Shown piece by piece: positions 46,841-57,004 of a stretch of DNA of 64,000 nucleotides. The position numbers and the translations under genes are program-made. Within the stretch, counting starts at the first letter, position 1; each line of letters opens with the position of its first letter. The DNA is from Methanobacterium spitsbergense (lineage in GTDB: Archaea > Methanobacteriota > Methanobacteria > Methanobacteriales > Methanobacteriaceae). A model generated the notes under the pieces. It did not search any database. It was not told the origin of the DNA and saw only the letters and a program-made list of their open reading frames with translations. The DNA lies in NCBI RefSeq assembly GCF_019931065.1, contig NZ_JAIOUQ010000013.1:62001-126000 (forward strand), read 5' to 3'.

Positions 46841-47797
46841 ATGTCTTCTTATGGATCAACAGAAACAGAAATTTTAAGGTCAAAACTTATTGAAACCTAT
46901 GAAGAAAAATCTATTGAAGATTACTTCAAAGGCGAAGAGTTTGAAACAAAACAAGGTTCATGTTATAAAATTAAAGAGAGTCGAAAACTGAAATTAAGCA
47001 CAATAAGTAAACCAAAAGCCAAAAATAATATTTTAAACGATCTAAAACTTATAAAAGGTATTGGGGACTCGAAGGCAGAAATTCTAAGGTTAAAGGGTTA
47101 TGAAACTATTGAAGATCTAAGGGAACATCCCCGATATTCAAATGATGCCTGTGAAATAGTTGAAATAGTAGAAGAGGGTGATTTTTCAAGAATAACAGAT
47201 TATGTTTCCAATAGATACCCTAAATCCCATCCATCAGCCCTTTATTCTTCCTGTTTTTCACCTGATGAAAATTATCTTTTCCTTGATATAGAAACACTTG
47301 GGCTTAAAAGTGTGCCTCTCATACTGATAGGGGTAGCAAGTGTTGAATCTAAAAATATAGTTGTTGATCAATACCTTTTAAGGGACTTGGAAGAGGAAGG
47401 AGCAGCATTAGAAGCATTTTTATCGCATGTAGATGAAGACACAGTATTTGTTAGTTTTAATGGACAGACATTTGATCTTCCATATATAAAAGAGAGAATG
47501 AGATATCATGGAATTAAACAAAACCTCCAAAGACATCATCTGGACCTTTTACACTTCTCGAGACGAACATGGAAAGATCAGCTGCCAAATTGCAAATTGC
47601 AAACACTTGAAAAACATCTTTTTAATTTTGAACGTGAAGATGATGTACCCAGCAGTATGGTTCCATCATTTTATAAAACATACGATGAAACAGGTAACAT
47701 AGGACCTTTAATTCCTATCGTAGAACACAACAGGGAAGATGTTGTAACACTGGCAAGAATATTATCAAGATTACACACAGAACTAGATAAACAATAG
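46841..47797 (+). CDS. HhH plus RNase H-like (YprB-type) exonuclease
   Basis: About 318 residues. A helix-hairpin-helix (LIKGIGDSKAEILRLKGYETI, here residues about 68-90) precedes a DEDD-type 3'-5' exonuclease/RNase H-like domain: FLDIETLGL (DxE), FVSFNGQTFDLPYI and EHNREDVVTLARIL, matching YprB-like proteins. All acidic ligands appear present. Probably a DNA repair or RNA processing nuclease. ATG 46841 is nine bases after GGAG; TTG 46835 is an upstream option. It converges with polX. Confidence 0.85.
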   Translation: MSSYGSTETEILRSKLIETYEEKSIEDYFKGEEFETKQGSCYKIKESRKLKLSTISKPKAKNNILNDLKLIKGIGDSKAEILRLKGYETIEDLREHPRYSNDACEIVEIVEEGDFSRITDYVSNRYPKSHPSALYSSCFSPDENYLFLDIETLGLKSVPLILIGVASVESKNIVVDQYLLRDLEEEGAALEAFLSHVDEDTVFVSFNGQTFDLPYIKERMRYHGIKQNLQRHHLDLLHFSRRTWKDQLPNCKLQTLEKHLFNFEREDDVPSSMVPSFYKTYDETGNIGPLIPIVEHNREDVVTLARILSRLHTELDKQ

Positions 47798-47840
47798 GTA
47801 TAATTCGATTTTGGAAATTGAAAATTTATAAAAAAAATTA

Positions 47841-49553
47841 TTATATATCAAAATGTTTCAAGAGTCTTTTTAAGGGTAATGTATTTATTATATCCTCTTT
47901 TTTCGCCCAACCCCTTCTAGCAGTTGCAATACCAAGATGAATATTATTGAGTTGCGCAGGTGAATGAGCATCGGTATTTACAGCTAATTTACAACCATGT
48001 TCAACAGCCATCTTAATATTCACATCATTGAGATCTAATCGATTCATATGACTGTTAACTTCTAATAGAGTACCGGTATCATTTGATGCATCAAAAATCC
48101 TTTCAAGATCTAGTTCATATGCTTTTCTCTCTTGTATCTTCCTGCCTGTTGGATGGGCTATGATATTAACATATTCATTTTCCATTGCAGATAATATTCT
48201 ACGAGTTAATTCTTTGCTATTTTGATTGAAACCAGAGTGTATACCTGCTAATACAATATCCATTCCACCCAATATTTTATCAGGAACATCTAACAAACCA
48301 TAGGAATCAATGTTGGCTTCAACACCTTTGAATATCATAATATCCTCCAATTGATCCTGTAAATTATCAATTTCTTTCATCTGTTTTAGCATGGTTTTTT
48401 CATCCATACCATTGGCAATTCTGAGGCTGCCAGAATGATCTGTGATAGCTATATATTCATAACCCAGTTTCTGAGCTTTTTTGGCCATATCAAAGATAGA
48501 TCTTGATCCATCACCCCACTCTGAATGCATCTGGAGGTCTCCTACAATATCATTGTAACCCAAAATTTTTGGTAATTTTCCTAAACTTGCAGCCTCTACC
48601 TCACCGGTATTTTCCCTTAATTCAGGTTCAATATATTCCATTCCAAGGGATTTGAAAACATCCTCTTCTGTAGTACCTGCAACAAGTTTTTGGCCCCTGA
48701 AAACTCCATATTCGCTGAGTTTTAGTCCTTTAGAAATGGCTATTCTTCTAAGAGCCACATTGGTTTCTTTCGAACCTGTAAAGTACATAAGTGCAGAACC
48801 AAATGATTCATCATCAAATACTCTTAAATCAACATCAATACCATTTTCTTTAAGACGCACAGTTGATTTTGAAGGACCACTTACAACAACATCACGTACC
48901 ATATCCATACCTGTAAAATATGCCATAACCTCAAGTGGCTGGTTGGTTGTAACAAGAATATCAATATCCCCTACAGTTTCCTTTCTACGCCTTATAGATC
49001 CTGCAATCTCAACCCTTTCAACATAATCCAGTCTATCAAGTTCCTTTTTCATTTTCACTGCAATGGGGAGTATATTTCCCAGAAGTTTTCTACCTGTGCT
49101 TTTTCTTGCATATTCAAGGTTTAAAAGTATCTTCCTTTCTGTGGTCTCGCCCATGCCCTTAAGCCTTCTGATTCTGTGCCTTTTTGCATTTTTCTCAAGG
49201 TCATCAAGGTTTTTAATACCAAGTTCATTATATAGCTGTTTTATACTTTTGGGACCTAAACCCTCAACAGCTATTAATGCATCGTAGTCAACTGGAAATT
49301 CCTTCTTAAGATTTTCAAGATATTCAAGTGAACCACTTGTATCAACTATCTCTTCAATTTTCTTGGCAATTTTAGCACCAATTCCTGGCAATTCCTGTAA
49401 TCTTCCTTCTTTTCTTATGTCTTCAATATCCTCTGAAAGATTTTCAACTGTGTGTGCTGCTTTTCTGTAGGCCAAGGTTCTGAAGTCAACAGCTTCTATT
49501 TCCATTAGATCTGCAACCTGATTCAATACAGATGCAACCATCTGGTTTTTCAT
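47841..49553 (-). CDS. polX: family X DNA polymerase with PHP domain
   Basis: 570 residues. N-terminal 8-kDa-like and HhH segments (GIGAKIAKKIEEI, VEGLGPKSIKQL, LKGMGETTE), polymerase beta core with AGSIRRRKETVGDIDILV, and a C-terminal PHP phosphoesterase (LQMHSEWGDGSRS, YIAITDHSGS, NTDAHSPAQL). This is the bacterial/archaeal PolX layout: gap-filling synthesis plus 3'-exonuclease or AP-endonuclease activity in base-excision repair. The HhH nuclease gene ends 43 bases from it on the other strand. Confidence 0.95.
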   Translation of the reverse strand: MKNQMVASVLNQVADLMEIEAVDFRTLAYRKAAHTVENLSEDIEDIRKEGRLQELPGIGAKIAKKIEEIVDTSGSLEYLENLKKEFPVDYDALIAVEGLGPKSIKQLYNELGIKNLDDLEKNAKRHRIRRLKGMGETTERKILLNLEYARKSTGRKLLGNILPIAVKMKKELDRLDYVERVEIAGSIRRRKETVGDIDILVTTNQPLEVMAYFTGMDMVRDVVVSGPSKSTVRLKENGIDVDLRVFDDESFGSALMYFTGSKETNVALRRIAISKGLKLSEYGVFRGQKLVAGTTEEDVFKSLGMEYIEPELRENTGEVEAASLGKLPKILGYNDIVGDLQMHSEWGDGSRSIFDMAKKAQKLGYEYIAITDHSGSLRIANGMDEKTMLKQMKEIDNLQDQLEDIMIFKGVEANIDSYGLLDVPDKILGGMDIVLAGIHSGFNQNSKELTRRILSAMENEYVNIIAHPTGRKIQERKAYELDLERIFDASNDTGTLLEVNSHMNRLDLNDVNIKMAVEHGCKLAVNTDAHSPAQLNNIHLGIATARRGWAKKEDIINTLPLKRLLKHFDI

Positions 49554-49848
49554 GATATTATATAGTAGTTAACAATTAATAATTCTTGTTAATTCATTAT
49601 TTATCAATAAAATTTAGAGTGATTACAGTCCAAAATCTTATTTTAATCAATAAAAACACTTGTTTAAAAGAATATTTTTACAAAATTTAATTACAAAGTA
49701 ATGATAAATAATTAGATTATTACCATTAGAATTGGGAGGGAACCCTATTTCAAAGGTATTTTCATTGATATATAATAAAAGAGTTGTATCGGATAATTGT
49801 CTTAGATCATTGTTAAATATTGAATTAAGATTTTAGGGGTGATTTTTA

Positions 49849-50334
49849 ATGACTGAAGAAAAGTATGAAAAGGCAAGTTTTGCTGCAGGCTGTTTCTGGG
49901 GTGTTGAAGCTACTTTTAGAGATCTTAAAGGTGTAATATCTACTTCGGTTGGGTATATGGGTGGATCAACAGAAGATCCAACATATGGAGATGTTTGTTC
50001 AGGTTCAACTGGACATGCTGAAACAGTACAGATCATATACGACCCAACCAAGATATCATACGAGAAATTACTTGAAACTTTCTGGAATAAACACGACCCA
50101 ACAACTAAAAACAGACAGGGACCTGATGTTGGAAGTCAGTATCGTTCAATTATTTTTTACCATACTGAAGAACAAAAAAACCTTGCAATTGAATCCAAGA
50201 AAAAACTTGAAGAATCGGGTAAATACAACCAACCAATTGTAACAGAGATTATTCCTACCCCAAAATTCCACCCTGCAGAAGATTATCATCAGCAATATCT
50301 TGAAAAGCGTGGAAGAAAGTTCTGTGGAATATAA
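49849..50334 (+). CDS. msrA: peptide-methionine (S)-S-oxide reductase MsrA
   Basis: 161 residues with the catalytic GCFWG (Cys near residue 15), [35 protein letters not shown] and a C-terminal FCGI that can supply the resolving cysteine. It reduces methionine-S-sulfoxide in proteins, an oxidative damage repair step in a strict anaerobe. AGGGGTGA precedes the ATG. A TATA-like run near 49770 lies in the 290-base upstream gap. Confidence 0.95.
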   Translation: MTEEKYEKASFAAGCFWGVEATFRDLKGVISTSVGYMGGSTEDPTYGDVCSGSTGHAETVQIIYDPTKISYEKLLETFWNKHDPTTKNRQGPDVGSQYRSIIFYHTEEQKNLAIESKKKLEESGKYNQPIVTEIIPTPKFHPAEDYHQQYLEKRGRKFCGI

Positions 50335-50407
50335 TATTTAATATTCCCCTATTTTTAAATTAAAAATAAAATGGGATCAATTATGTTCTATAAATATTGA
50401 AATCTGA

Positions 50408-51106
50408 TTATTCAATATTTAATAGATTTTTTAAATTTTCAAAATTATTTGCAGTTACAAACCTTGGTGGTATACTACGCTGGATAGATCCGGAAATTCC
50501 AAGCAGATCCACCATTTCAGGAGATACTGCATGATAGTTTCTACCAATTTTGTTGAGCTTTCTTTTACTCAATAAAACAGCTTTATCCAGAAGTTTGCTG
50601 GTTTTAACATAACCCTTTATAATTACAAGTTTTTCAAAACCTTCAGATTTAATATGTGAGTTGTTTTTGTAAAGTTTTATACTTTGCATTTGTTCATTAG
50701 GGTTGAGTTTACTGAAGTCAATAACTTCCTCCACCTCAAAGTATCCTATTATATACAAAGCCTCTTCATAATCACTATTTTCAAATGGTGTTAAACCTGC
50801 ATAAAAAACCAAATAATCAGTTTTTTCAAGTTTCAAAAGATAATTTCTTTTACTTGTCTGATCCCCATATGTATATGTTTCAAATTCTGGGTCAAAGTGT
50901 AATTTTCTCTTTTTAATCTTATCTGGAAGGTATTTCGAGAATGGTAACCCATTATTTCCTAGTGTTGTCTCAAATGTCCTTTTTTCAATTGTTTTACTAT
51001 TTTTCTCTGATAATGGTATATATTCAAAACTTCCATTGGAAAAAATCGGTGCAAGTGCTCCATCTGTTCCTTTGTCAATTCCAACCCTTAAGAGCATAGC
51101 TTTCAT
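50408..51106 (-). CDS. Nmad3-like (nucleotide-modification-associated) protein
   Basis: 232 residues. The opening LLRVGIDKGTDGALAPIF and FEYIPLSE is that of the family named nucleotide modification associated domain 3 (Nmad3), proposed from gene context to act with modified DNA bases. The middle has YLVFYAGLTPFE and YIIGYFEVEEVID. No phage, methylase or other modification gene is nearby. GGGTGA precedes the ATG. The family assignment is from memory of its N-terminal motif; the function is not established. Confidence 0.65.
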   Translation of the reverse strand: MKAMLLRVGIDKGTDGALAPIFSNGSFEYIPLSEKNSKTIEKRTFETTLGNNGLPFSKYLPDKIKKRKLHFDPEFETYTYGDQTSKRNYLLKLEKTDYLVFYAGLTPFENSDYEEALYIIGYFEVEEVIDFSKLNPNEQMQSIKLYKNNSHIKSEGFEKLVIIKGYVKTSKLLDKAVLLSKRKLNKIGRNYHAVSPEMVDLLGISGSIQRSIPPRFVTANNFENLKNLLNIE

Positions 51107-51283
51107 TATTCACCCGAGTTTTTTAGTAATTCATATCATATTTGAGTTACAGAAATAATTATAGTAATGTTTATGATTTTATCATAAAATATAGTGTTTA
51201 GTTAATCATCTCTAGTAAAAATAATCATAGATTTACGAATATTAACTTGAATTTCAAAAAAATTTTAGAGGGTGTTAATTTTG

Positions 51284-51691
51284 TTGGAAGTTGATAAGAT
51301 TAAAAAATTTTTTAAAGGTGATAGACTTGCAGAATATCTTGGAATAGAACTTGTTGATGTTTTAGATGGGGGAGCTATTGCAAGGCTAGATATTAGAGAT
51401 GAACATTTAAATGGTATAGGCACTGTTCATGGTGGGGCAATATTTACACTTGCAGATTTCACATTTGCTGTTGCAGCCAACTCTCATGGAAGAGTCACAG
51501 TAGCAATCAATGTTAGTATCTCATTTATGAAAGCAGCTACCACTGGAACATTGACAGCAACTGCAAAGGAAATATCATTAAATCCAAAATTAGCAAGTTA
51601 CACAGTGAATGTATGTGATGATGAAGGAGATATTGTGGCCATATTCCAGGGAATGGCCTACAGGAAAAGGGATAAAATCGTTGTGGATTGA
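51284..51691 (+). CDS. PaaI-type hotdog thioesterase
   Basis: About 136 residues of the hotdog fold with HLNGIGTVHGGAIFTLADF, the PaaI/YbgC-II signature (HGG plus the following Asp), and VTVAINVSISFMKAATTG. It hydrolyses acyl-CoA thioesters; the acyl group is unknown. TTG at 51284 (or 51281) follows AGGGTG at a suitable distance; a GTG at 51272 also opens the frame. Confidence 0.85.
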   Translation: MEVDKIKKFFKGDRLAEYLGIELVDVLDGGAIARLDIRDEHLNGIGTVHGGAIFTLADFTFAVAANSHGRVTVAINVSISFMKAATTGTLTATAKEISLNPKLASYTVNVCDDEGDIVAIFQGMAYRKRDKIVVD

Positions 51692-51862
51692 ACTATTTTT
51701 TCTTTCTATTTTTAACAGGATTTATGGATATCTATTAAATTATAAACCTCAATATTCTGTGTTGAATTTAGAAAAATATTAATTCATTTAGATCCATAAT
51801 ATAAATTAGAAATCTTTTCAGATAATATTTTTTATGTATATTATTATCAAGGAGGAATAGTA

Positions 51863-52270
51863 TTGGGCACCGATGACATAATTAAATTATTGAATGAGGA
51901 TTTTGTCAGGGAACTTGAAGCATCCATGATCTATGTATACAATTCATTTATTATTGAAGAATGCGAGTCCAGTCGTGTTACTGAAGCAATATCAGTTGAT
52001 GAGATGAGACATATGTGGTGGTTGGCAGATCTCATAACTAAAAGGGATGGAAAACCTACAATGGAACACAAAGAACTTGATTTTGGTGGTGAAGACTTAA
52101 AAAGTATACTTAAATATCAAATACAACTAGAAACCAATGCAGTAGATAGATACAATCACCATATAGACATTATAGATGATGAAGAAGTTGTGGGTGTTCT
52201 GAAACATATATTAGATGAAGAAAAAAGGCACAGAAAAGAATATAAAATAAGATTGGATGAACTAGAATAA
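51863..52270 (+). CDS. ferritin-like (bacterioferritin-type) di-iron protein
   Basis: 135 residues, four helices. Glu and His ligands of a ferritin-like di-iron centre can be picked out in FVRELEASMIYVYN, DEMRHMWW, QLETNAVDRYNHH and DEEKRHRKEY. Such proteins store iron or detoxify oxygen and peroxide. TTG at 51863 follows AAGGAGG at six bases or so, a convincing start. Monocistronic. Confidence 0.85.
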   Translation: MGTDDIIKLLNEDFVRELEASMIYVYNSFIIEECESSRVTEAISVDEMRHMWWLADLITKRDGKPTMEHKELDFGGEDLKSILKYQIQLETNAVDRYNHHIDIIDDEEVVGVLKHILDEEKRHRKEYKIRLDELE

Positions 52271-52393
52271 TTTAAATACTTAAATTTATTCCAAAAAATT
52301 GTATTCCACATTTTTTTTATAATTTTAAATAACTTTCTATTTTTTTATTCAATAATTATCATATTCAAACTATTTTTTAGATAAAAAAAATTA

Positions 52394-52873
52394 TTATGGA
52401 TGGGAATGTATTGATGTAGTTGGAATTTTGTTCTTGATATTATTGATTATCCTTTTTCGTACCCTATCTGGAAGGGATCTAAATGGTCTGGGCTTCATTG
52501 TTCCAAAGTAGGGGTCTTCAAATAGAAGTCCTTCAAATTGAACTGCATGGTTGTATCTTGGTATATAATGCCAGTGCACATGAGGGTCAGGTGGTTCTTC
52601 AAGGTACGAAGCATTCATAAGAGAACCCCAGTTTGACATTGTTACGTCAAAACACTGTTTAACAGCATATTCTAATTTAAATACAAGTTCACCAAATTCG
52701 AGCCATTCATCACATTTAAGTCCTGAAAGATCTTCTTCATGTCTGTTTAAAGCAACTACACATGTGCCAATATTACTCTGTTGTGGAGCAAGAAAAACAA
52801 TCCAGTATTTGGTTTTGAAAATATAATCTCCGAAGTTATATTTCTCAAGCTTTTTACAGTACTCACATTCCAA
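52394..52873 (-). CDS. HIT family hydrolase
   Basis: About 159 residues. HIT motif HVHWHYIPRY near residue 105 and an N-terminal CEYC pair that may bind zinc with a later ligand. HIT proteins hydrolyse nucleotide phosphates or phosphoramidates. TTG at 52873 sits nine bases or so after GGGGG and gives the N-terminus MECEYCKKL; the frame opens at ATG 52906. Confidence 0.85.
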   Translation of the reverse strand: MECEYCKKLEKYNFGDYIFKTKYWIVFLAPQQSNIGTCVVALNRHEEDLSGLKCDEWLEFGELVFKLEYAVKQCFDVTMSNWGSLMNASYLEEPPDPHVHWHYIPRYNHAVQFEGLLFEDPYFGTMKPRPFRSLPDRVRKRIINNIKNKIPTTSIHSHP

Positions 52874-53014
52874 CAATAAACCCCCATAATTATTCAGATA
52901 AATCATTTGAGATATAATTTCCTTTACCTTATTTTATATATATCTAGCAGTCATCTGTATTAAATATTAGATCAACCAACACATCTATATCACATCAAAA
53001 GAAGAGGGGAGAAA

Positions 53015-53365
53015 ATGTCATTTAAACAGGAAGAATTGGAAGAATTGGAAGAACAGCTTGTACTTCTTTACAGATTTGTATCACAAAACAACACACTTAA
53101 AAAATTTTATTACGAAGGTGTTGACATCAAACCTTCATTTAAGGATGAAACAGGAATATTGACCGGGCTAGTTAATAATGAAGAATCAGAGGAAATATTA
53201 AAGTCGTGTATAATGGAAATTGAAGATGCAAAGCAAGAAAAGTTAAATGAGTTTCATGAAGTACTTGATTCCTATGATATGGAAGTACTCTTCAAGAAGT
53301 ATGGAATGAGCGGTGTTGAAGATGTTGATAAACTTGATATCAAGAAGTTAGTTGGTTCTCTATAA
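53015..53365 (+). CDS. hypothetical acidic helical protein
   Basis: 116 residues, mostly helical and acidic, with a likely coiled coil at the start (QEELEELEEQLVLLYRF). No membrane segment or metal motif. Not recognised. GAGGGGAG just before the ATG is a good ribosome binding site, supporting a real gene. Confidence 0.65.
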   Translation: MSFKQEELEELEEQLVLLYRFVSQNNTLKKFYYEGVDIKPSFKDETGILTGLVNNEESEEILKSCIMEIEDAKQEKLNEFHEVLDSYDMEVLFKKYGMSGVEDVDKLDIKKLVGSL

Positions 53366-53439
53366 ATTATTTCAATAAATAATATTACAAATATAATATA
53401 AAAGTTCATTATCTTTCAAAGAAAATGGAGTGATTAAAA

Positions 53440-54108
53440 TTGAAATTTCAGCGAGGTAGTTTATTCAAACCTGAACATAACCACTATAAATTTGCTGGAA
53501 CTTTATTGATTGTAGCATGTATTCAATATCTTATTGCAGTTAACATTTCTGAATCCATGTTTCCAGGTAACTACAGCATTGCATTAAACAGTTTGAGCGA
53601 TCTCGGAGGTACAATACCACTTGTGGATCCATCTGCACTAATTTTTAACATCAGTAATATTATATTGGGAATTTTAATAGTTGCAGCAGTGTATTTAATA
53701 CTTAAAAGTGGAGGATGCCGTTTGTTCTCATCTTGTCTACTTATTTTTGGCATAAGTATTGGTTTGCTTGGTATATTCACAGAATACACACCAGCGATCC
53801 ATGTAACATTAGAAGCATTAGCATTTATCTTTGGAAGTTTAGCTCTCCTGTTCAGTTACAGACTTGGAATAAATATACAGATGACCGTTATATCAATTGT
53901 ACTGGGATTAATAGCCCTTATAACCTTTATTTCACCTTTAATTTTTGGTATGGGCGATAATAATCCATTTGGGCTGTATTTTGGTATGGGCGGATCAGAA
54001 AGGTTAATCATATATCCAATAATTTTATATCTAACTGCACTGGGCGGATATCTTTCAAGCCGTGGAAAAGATTGGGTGAAACTCAGATTCACCGAGGGAT
54101 ACTGGTAA
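53440..54108 (+). CDS. DUF998 membrane protein
   Basis: 222 residues with six membrane helices. The motif YSIALNSLSDLGG after helix 1 is diagnostic of DUF998. Function unknown; some relatives are thought to be receptor-like or lipid-related. TTG start at 53440 with GGAGTGATT upstream. It lies 75 bases after the hypothetical gene at 53015 and might be co-transcribed. Confidence 0.8.
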   Translation: MKFQRGSLFKPEHNHYKFAGTLLIVACIQYLIAVNISESMFPGNYSIALNSLSDLGGTIPLVDPSALIFNISNIILGILIVAAVYLILKSGGCRLFSSCLLIFGISIGLLGIFTEYTPAIHVTLEALAFIFGSLALLFSYRLGINIQMTVISIVLGLIALITFISPLIFGMGDNNPFGLYFGMGGSERLIIYPIILYLTALGGYLSSRGKDWVKLRFTEGYW

Positions 54109-54174
54109 AATTATTTAGAATATAAGAAAATTTGAATAAAAATTTCCCTACTTTTTTTATTTTTTATAAAAACT

Positions 54175-55050
54175 TTATATAGTCTTTTTTTGTTGATAAT
54201 TTAATTTTCCACCACATTGACACGCATCAAAATCTTCTAATGACTCTCCATCTTCTAACCTGTAGTATCCTCCACAATTTTCATATTCTAAATAAGTATG
54301 CATTCCAGATTTATAAAACAATGCAACCGATCTATAAAAGAAAATACTCATATAAGAAACATAAAATGGGTATAATACACTTTCTACTAATTTTAGGTGT
54401 AATATATTAAAAATAACTAATATTATACCTCCAACAAACATTAAAACCAAATAAATAATTCCAACAGCAATATACCATACAACAAGATTGCCCCATCCTA
54501 AATTTGAGATAATTTTGAGTATAGTATCAAATTTAAATGCTTCATCTAATTTAGAATTATTATTGGCCATATTTGCCAAGGCCATTGAGACTAAGGGTAA
54601 GATTATAATGATATATAATAAAGAGACGAGTACTATAACTCCAAAAAATACAATTAAATTCATGTTATTCAAAATAGAAGTGCCTTTGATACCAAATCCA
54701 AGACCCATTGATAACGTTGTTGCAAATATAATTAAAATTACAGGTATTAAGTAAACAAATGCTACTAAGAATAATTTAAGCCCATCTATGAATATCGAAA
54801 ACCATTGATTAAATTCAGGGAGTTCATTATAACCCTCTAAAGTTGATCTCATTATTTTTATTTCATATCCATATGAAATCAATGCAAAGATAAATCCAAA
54901 AATACCTAAAACAACAATCAATACAATATTATTTAAAGAGAACAAAGTATATAAATTAGCGATTACCAGTATAATTCCAAATATCAATAGATTTTTTAAA
55001 TTAGACAAAGGATACCTTAAAGAATCTTCTAATATAGATCCTATTTTCAT
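54175..55050 (-). CDS. DUF4013 membrane protein with C-terminal zinc-ribbon-like tail
   Basis: About 291 residues. Membrane helices across residues 20-235 match DUF4013 ([40 protein letters not shown]). The C-terminal 45 residues are soluble and have [25 protein letters not shown], a possible one-knuckle metal site. ATG 55050 has GAAGGA upstream; the frame opens at 55086. It follows directly on the gene at 55083-55574 and is probably coupled to it. Confidence 0.8.
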   Translation of the reverse strand: MKIGSILEDSLRYPLSNLKNLLIFGIILVIANLYTLFSLNNIVLIVVLGIFGFIFALISYGYEIKIMRSTLEGYNELPEFNQWFSIFIDGLKLFLVAFVYLIPVILIIFATTLSMGLGFGIKGTSILNNMNLIVFFGVIVLVSLLYIIIILPLVSMALANMANNNSKLDEAFKFDTILKIISNLGWGNLVVWYIAVGIIYLVLMFVGGIILVIFNILHLKLVESVLYPFYVSYMSIFFYRSVALFYKSGMHTYLEYENCGGYYRLEDGESLEDFDACQCGGKLNYQQKKTI

Positions 55051-55082
55051 TTTATTTTTTCCTTCTGATCTTTTATTGTAAT

Positions 55083-55574
55083 TCAACTTTTAGTTCTCTG
55101 ATAAATTTCAAAAAATAATTTAAAAACTTCGAATGCTGTTGCCAAAGCAAATGCTATTATCATAACAATCAATGCAAATATCACACCTAAAGATACGAGA
55201 TTATGACTGAAACTAAGAGGGAATATAATATAGAAGGTATAGACTACTATTAAGCCTAAGATATTTATAAAAACCTTCAATATATGACGAAACCATGATG
55301 GATCGTAAAATAGAAATAGTATATTACCTATAATTGCAGATCCAATTGCTAGGTTAATTACCCAGAGAACTTGACTGAATGTGGCTGATATGAATGAAAG
55401 ATTCCAATTCATGATATTGTTAGCAATGTAAAGTATGATTAAGTTTGCAATTATTGCAAAGATATATTCAGATTTATTAACTGCTTTTTCTTTCATTAAA
55501 CCATTTTTAATGTTTTTAACGAAATCGTTAGTATCCTTCTTATTTTTAACTTTATCATTTGAACTGTCACTCAA
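55083..55574 (-). CDS. four-helix membrane protein
   Basis: About 163 residues. A Lys/Asp-rich cytosolic N-terminus of 40 residues is followed by four membrane helices ([71 protein letters not shown]). Not recognised. TTG at 55574 stands nine bases after GGGGGG; the frame opens at 55664. Its stop lies 33 bases before the proposed DUF4013 start, so the two form an operon. Confidence 0.65.
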   Translation of the reverse strand: MSDSSNDKVKNKKDTNDFVKNIKNGLMKEKAVNKSEYIFAIIANLIILYIANNIMNWNLSFISATFSQVLWVINLAIGSAIIGNILFLFYDPSWFRHILKVFINILGLIVVYTFYIIFPLSFSHNLVSLGVIFALIVMIIAFALATAFEVFKLFFEIYQRTKS

Positions 55575-55781
55575 AATAATCAACCCCCCTACTATTATAT
55601 TCTTTTTATAAGTATTCTGTTGTTGATAAAGAGGTATTGTAAATAATGCATTTAAAATATACAAAATTATCTCAAATGATCCATTAAAAATACATTTAAA
55701 AGTAGTATATAATTTTGATTAATTATTTATTTTTATTTAATATATCTGGTTAAAATAATAGAATATTTTAAAAAAATAGAG

Positions 55782-55855
55782 CGGGCCCGACGGGAATTGA
55801 ACCCGCGGCAACTCGGTTAAGAGCCGAGCGCTCTGCCAGACTGAGCTACGGGCCC
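55782..55855 (-). tRNA. tRNA-Lys (anticodon CTT)
   Basis: A full cloverleaf on the minus strand: acceptor GGGCCCG paired with CGGGCCC, then TA at positions 8-9, D arm GCTC...GAGC, anticodon stem CTCGG/CCGAG around the loop CTCTTAA (anticodon CTT), and T arm with GGTTCAATTCC. The discriminator is G. CCA is not encoded, as usual in archaea, and there is no intron. A short TA-rich promoter lies to its right. Confidence 0.95.
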
Positions 55856-56067
55856 CGAAAAAACCATTACCATAATAACATTGTATGTTTCCACATTACA
55901 TCGTGATTTCAACATTTTAATAGTACCGGCTTTTTAATCATATTGAATCTTCTATTTAAATAGTTTTGTTTTTGATCCGATAGTAAATGCAATTGCGTAA
56001 AGGTCTTCTTTTTTTCTCATTTATTTTAGAACTTCCTTAATTAGTTAAATTCATTATTGTGATTAAT

Positions 56068-56676
56068 TTATGGATTAATTCTAATCACATTTTGGGGTGT
56101 TACAATCATATTGATCTTTTGATCATGGGATTCATTTGGAACATCCTCAATTATCTGGATATCATGTACAGTGCTTACAACAGGTGTATTAAATTTTATA
56201 GAACCTATATCAAGTAGATGTGATATTTCAATGTCTCCATATCCACCACCTTTGCCCAACCTACCACCAGATATGTCAACAGCAACCGAACCCTCAACAA
56301 CCATATCAACAACTGGAAATGATTTTAATTCAGTTCCATATTTGAATGCTCCTTTAATGGTTGATGCTTCTTTTACATGTTCTTCAACATATTTTGGTTT
56401 AATTATAATATAACCATTTAATAGTTTAGGTGATGCCATGATCAGAGTTTTACCATCAATAAGACAGTTTTCACGAACTTTTATCTGTGCTGTGTCTGGA
56501 CTGACGAATATTATAACTGATTTTTTCCATTCACATGTGTTTCTAAGCATATCTGCAGCACGTTTTGATCCATTAAAGTCAGGTATTCTTCCATAAGCAT
56601 CTGATCTTGAGATGCCCTGTTTTATCATCTCATTCCAAATCATCTTTCTTACAGATTCCTTTGTATCTACAAACAT
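56068..56676 (-). CDS. 5-formyltetrahydrofolate cyclo-ligase family protein
   Basis: About 202 residues. Family features: the N-terminal TKESVRKMIWNEM, IPDFNGSKRAADMLR and the ATP/phosphate loop SGGRLGKGGGYGD. The folate enzyme converts 5-formyl-THF to methenyl-THF; methanogens use methanopterin, so here it may act on a formyl-methanopterin side product or in another ATP-dependent step (inference). ATG 56676 has GGTG upstream; GTG 56685 is the alternative. Confidence 0.85.
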   Translation of the reverse strand: MFVDTKESVRKMIWNEMIKQGISRSDAYGRIPDFNGSKRAADMLRNTCEWKKSVIIFVSPDTAQIKVRENCLIDGKTLIMASPKLLNGYIIIKPKYVEEHVKEASTIKGAFKYGTELKSFPVVDMVVEGSVAVDISGGRLGKGGGYGDIEISHLLDIGSIKFNTPVVSTVHDIQIIEDVPNESHDQKINMIVTPQNVIRINP

Positions 56677-56685
56677 TAGCACCAC

Positions 56686-57004
56686 TAAATTATTAAATAT
56701 ATTAGATGGAATAATGGTTTAATTCACAATCAATTATAATTTGATAAGTATAATCCATTAATACTATTAATTTAATAGAGTTTTAAAAGTATTAAGCATT
56801 TTTAAAACAATAGTATATATAACAAACTTTATAAACTTGTAAAACAATTACTTTTATAAATGTATTTTTTTTAAATGTAACTAAATAATTAAGTTAGGCA
56901 TTTATATAGTATAATAATAGTTTATAATACGTTAATGAGAATAATAAGAAAACAAGTAATAAAAAAATAGTTTTCTTTAAGATTACACACGGTTGTGATA
57001 TTAA
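56686..57004. other. divergent intergenic region
   Basis: About 320 AT-rich bases. ACTTTATAAACTTGTAA-type repeats (near 56828 and 56850) and a TATA run near 56900-56930 probably form the HMG-CoA synthase promoter. No gene recognised. Confidence 0.45.
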
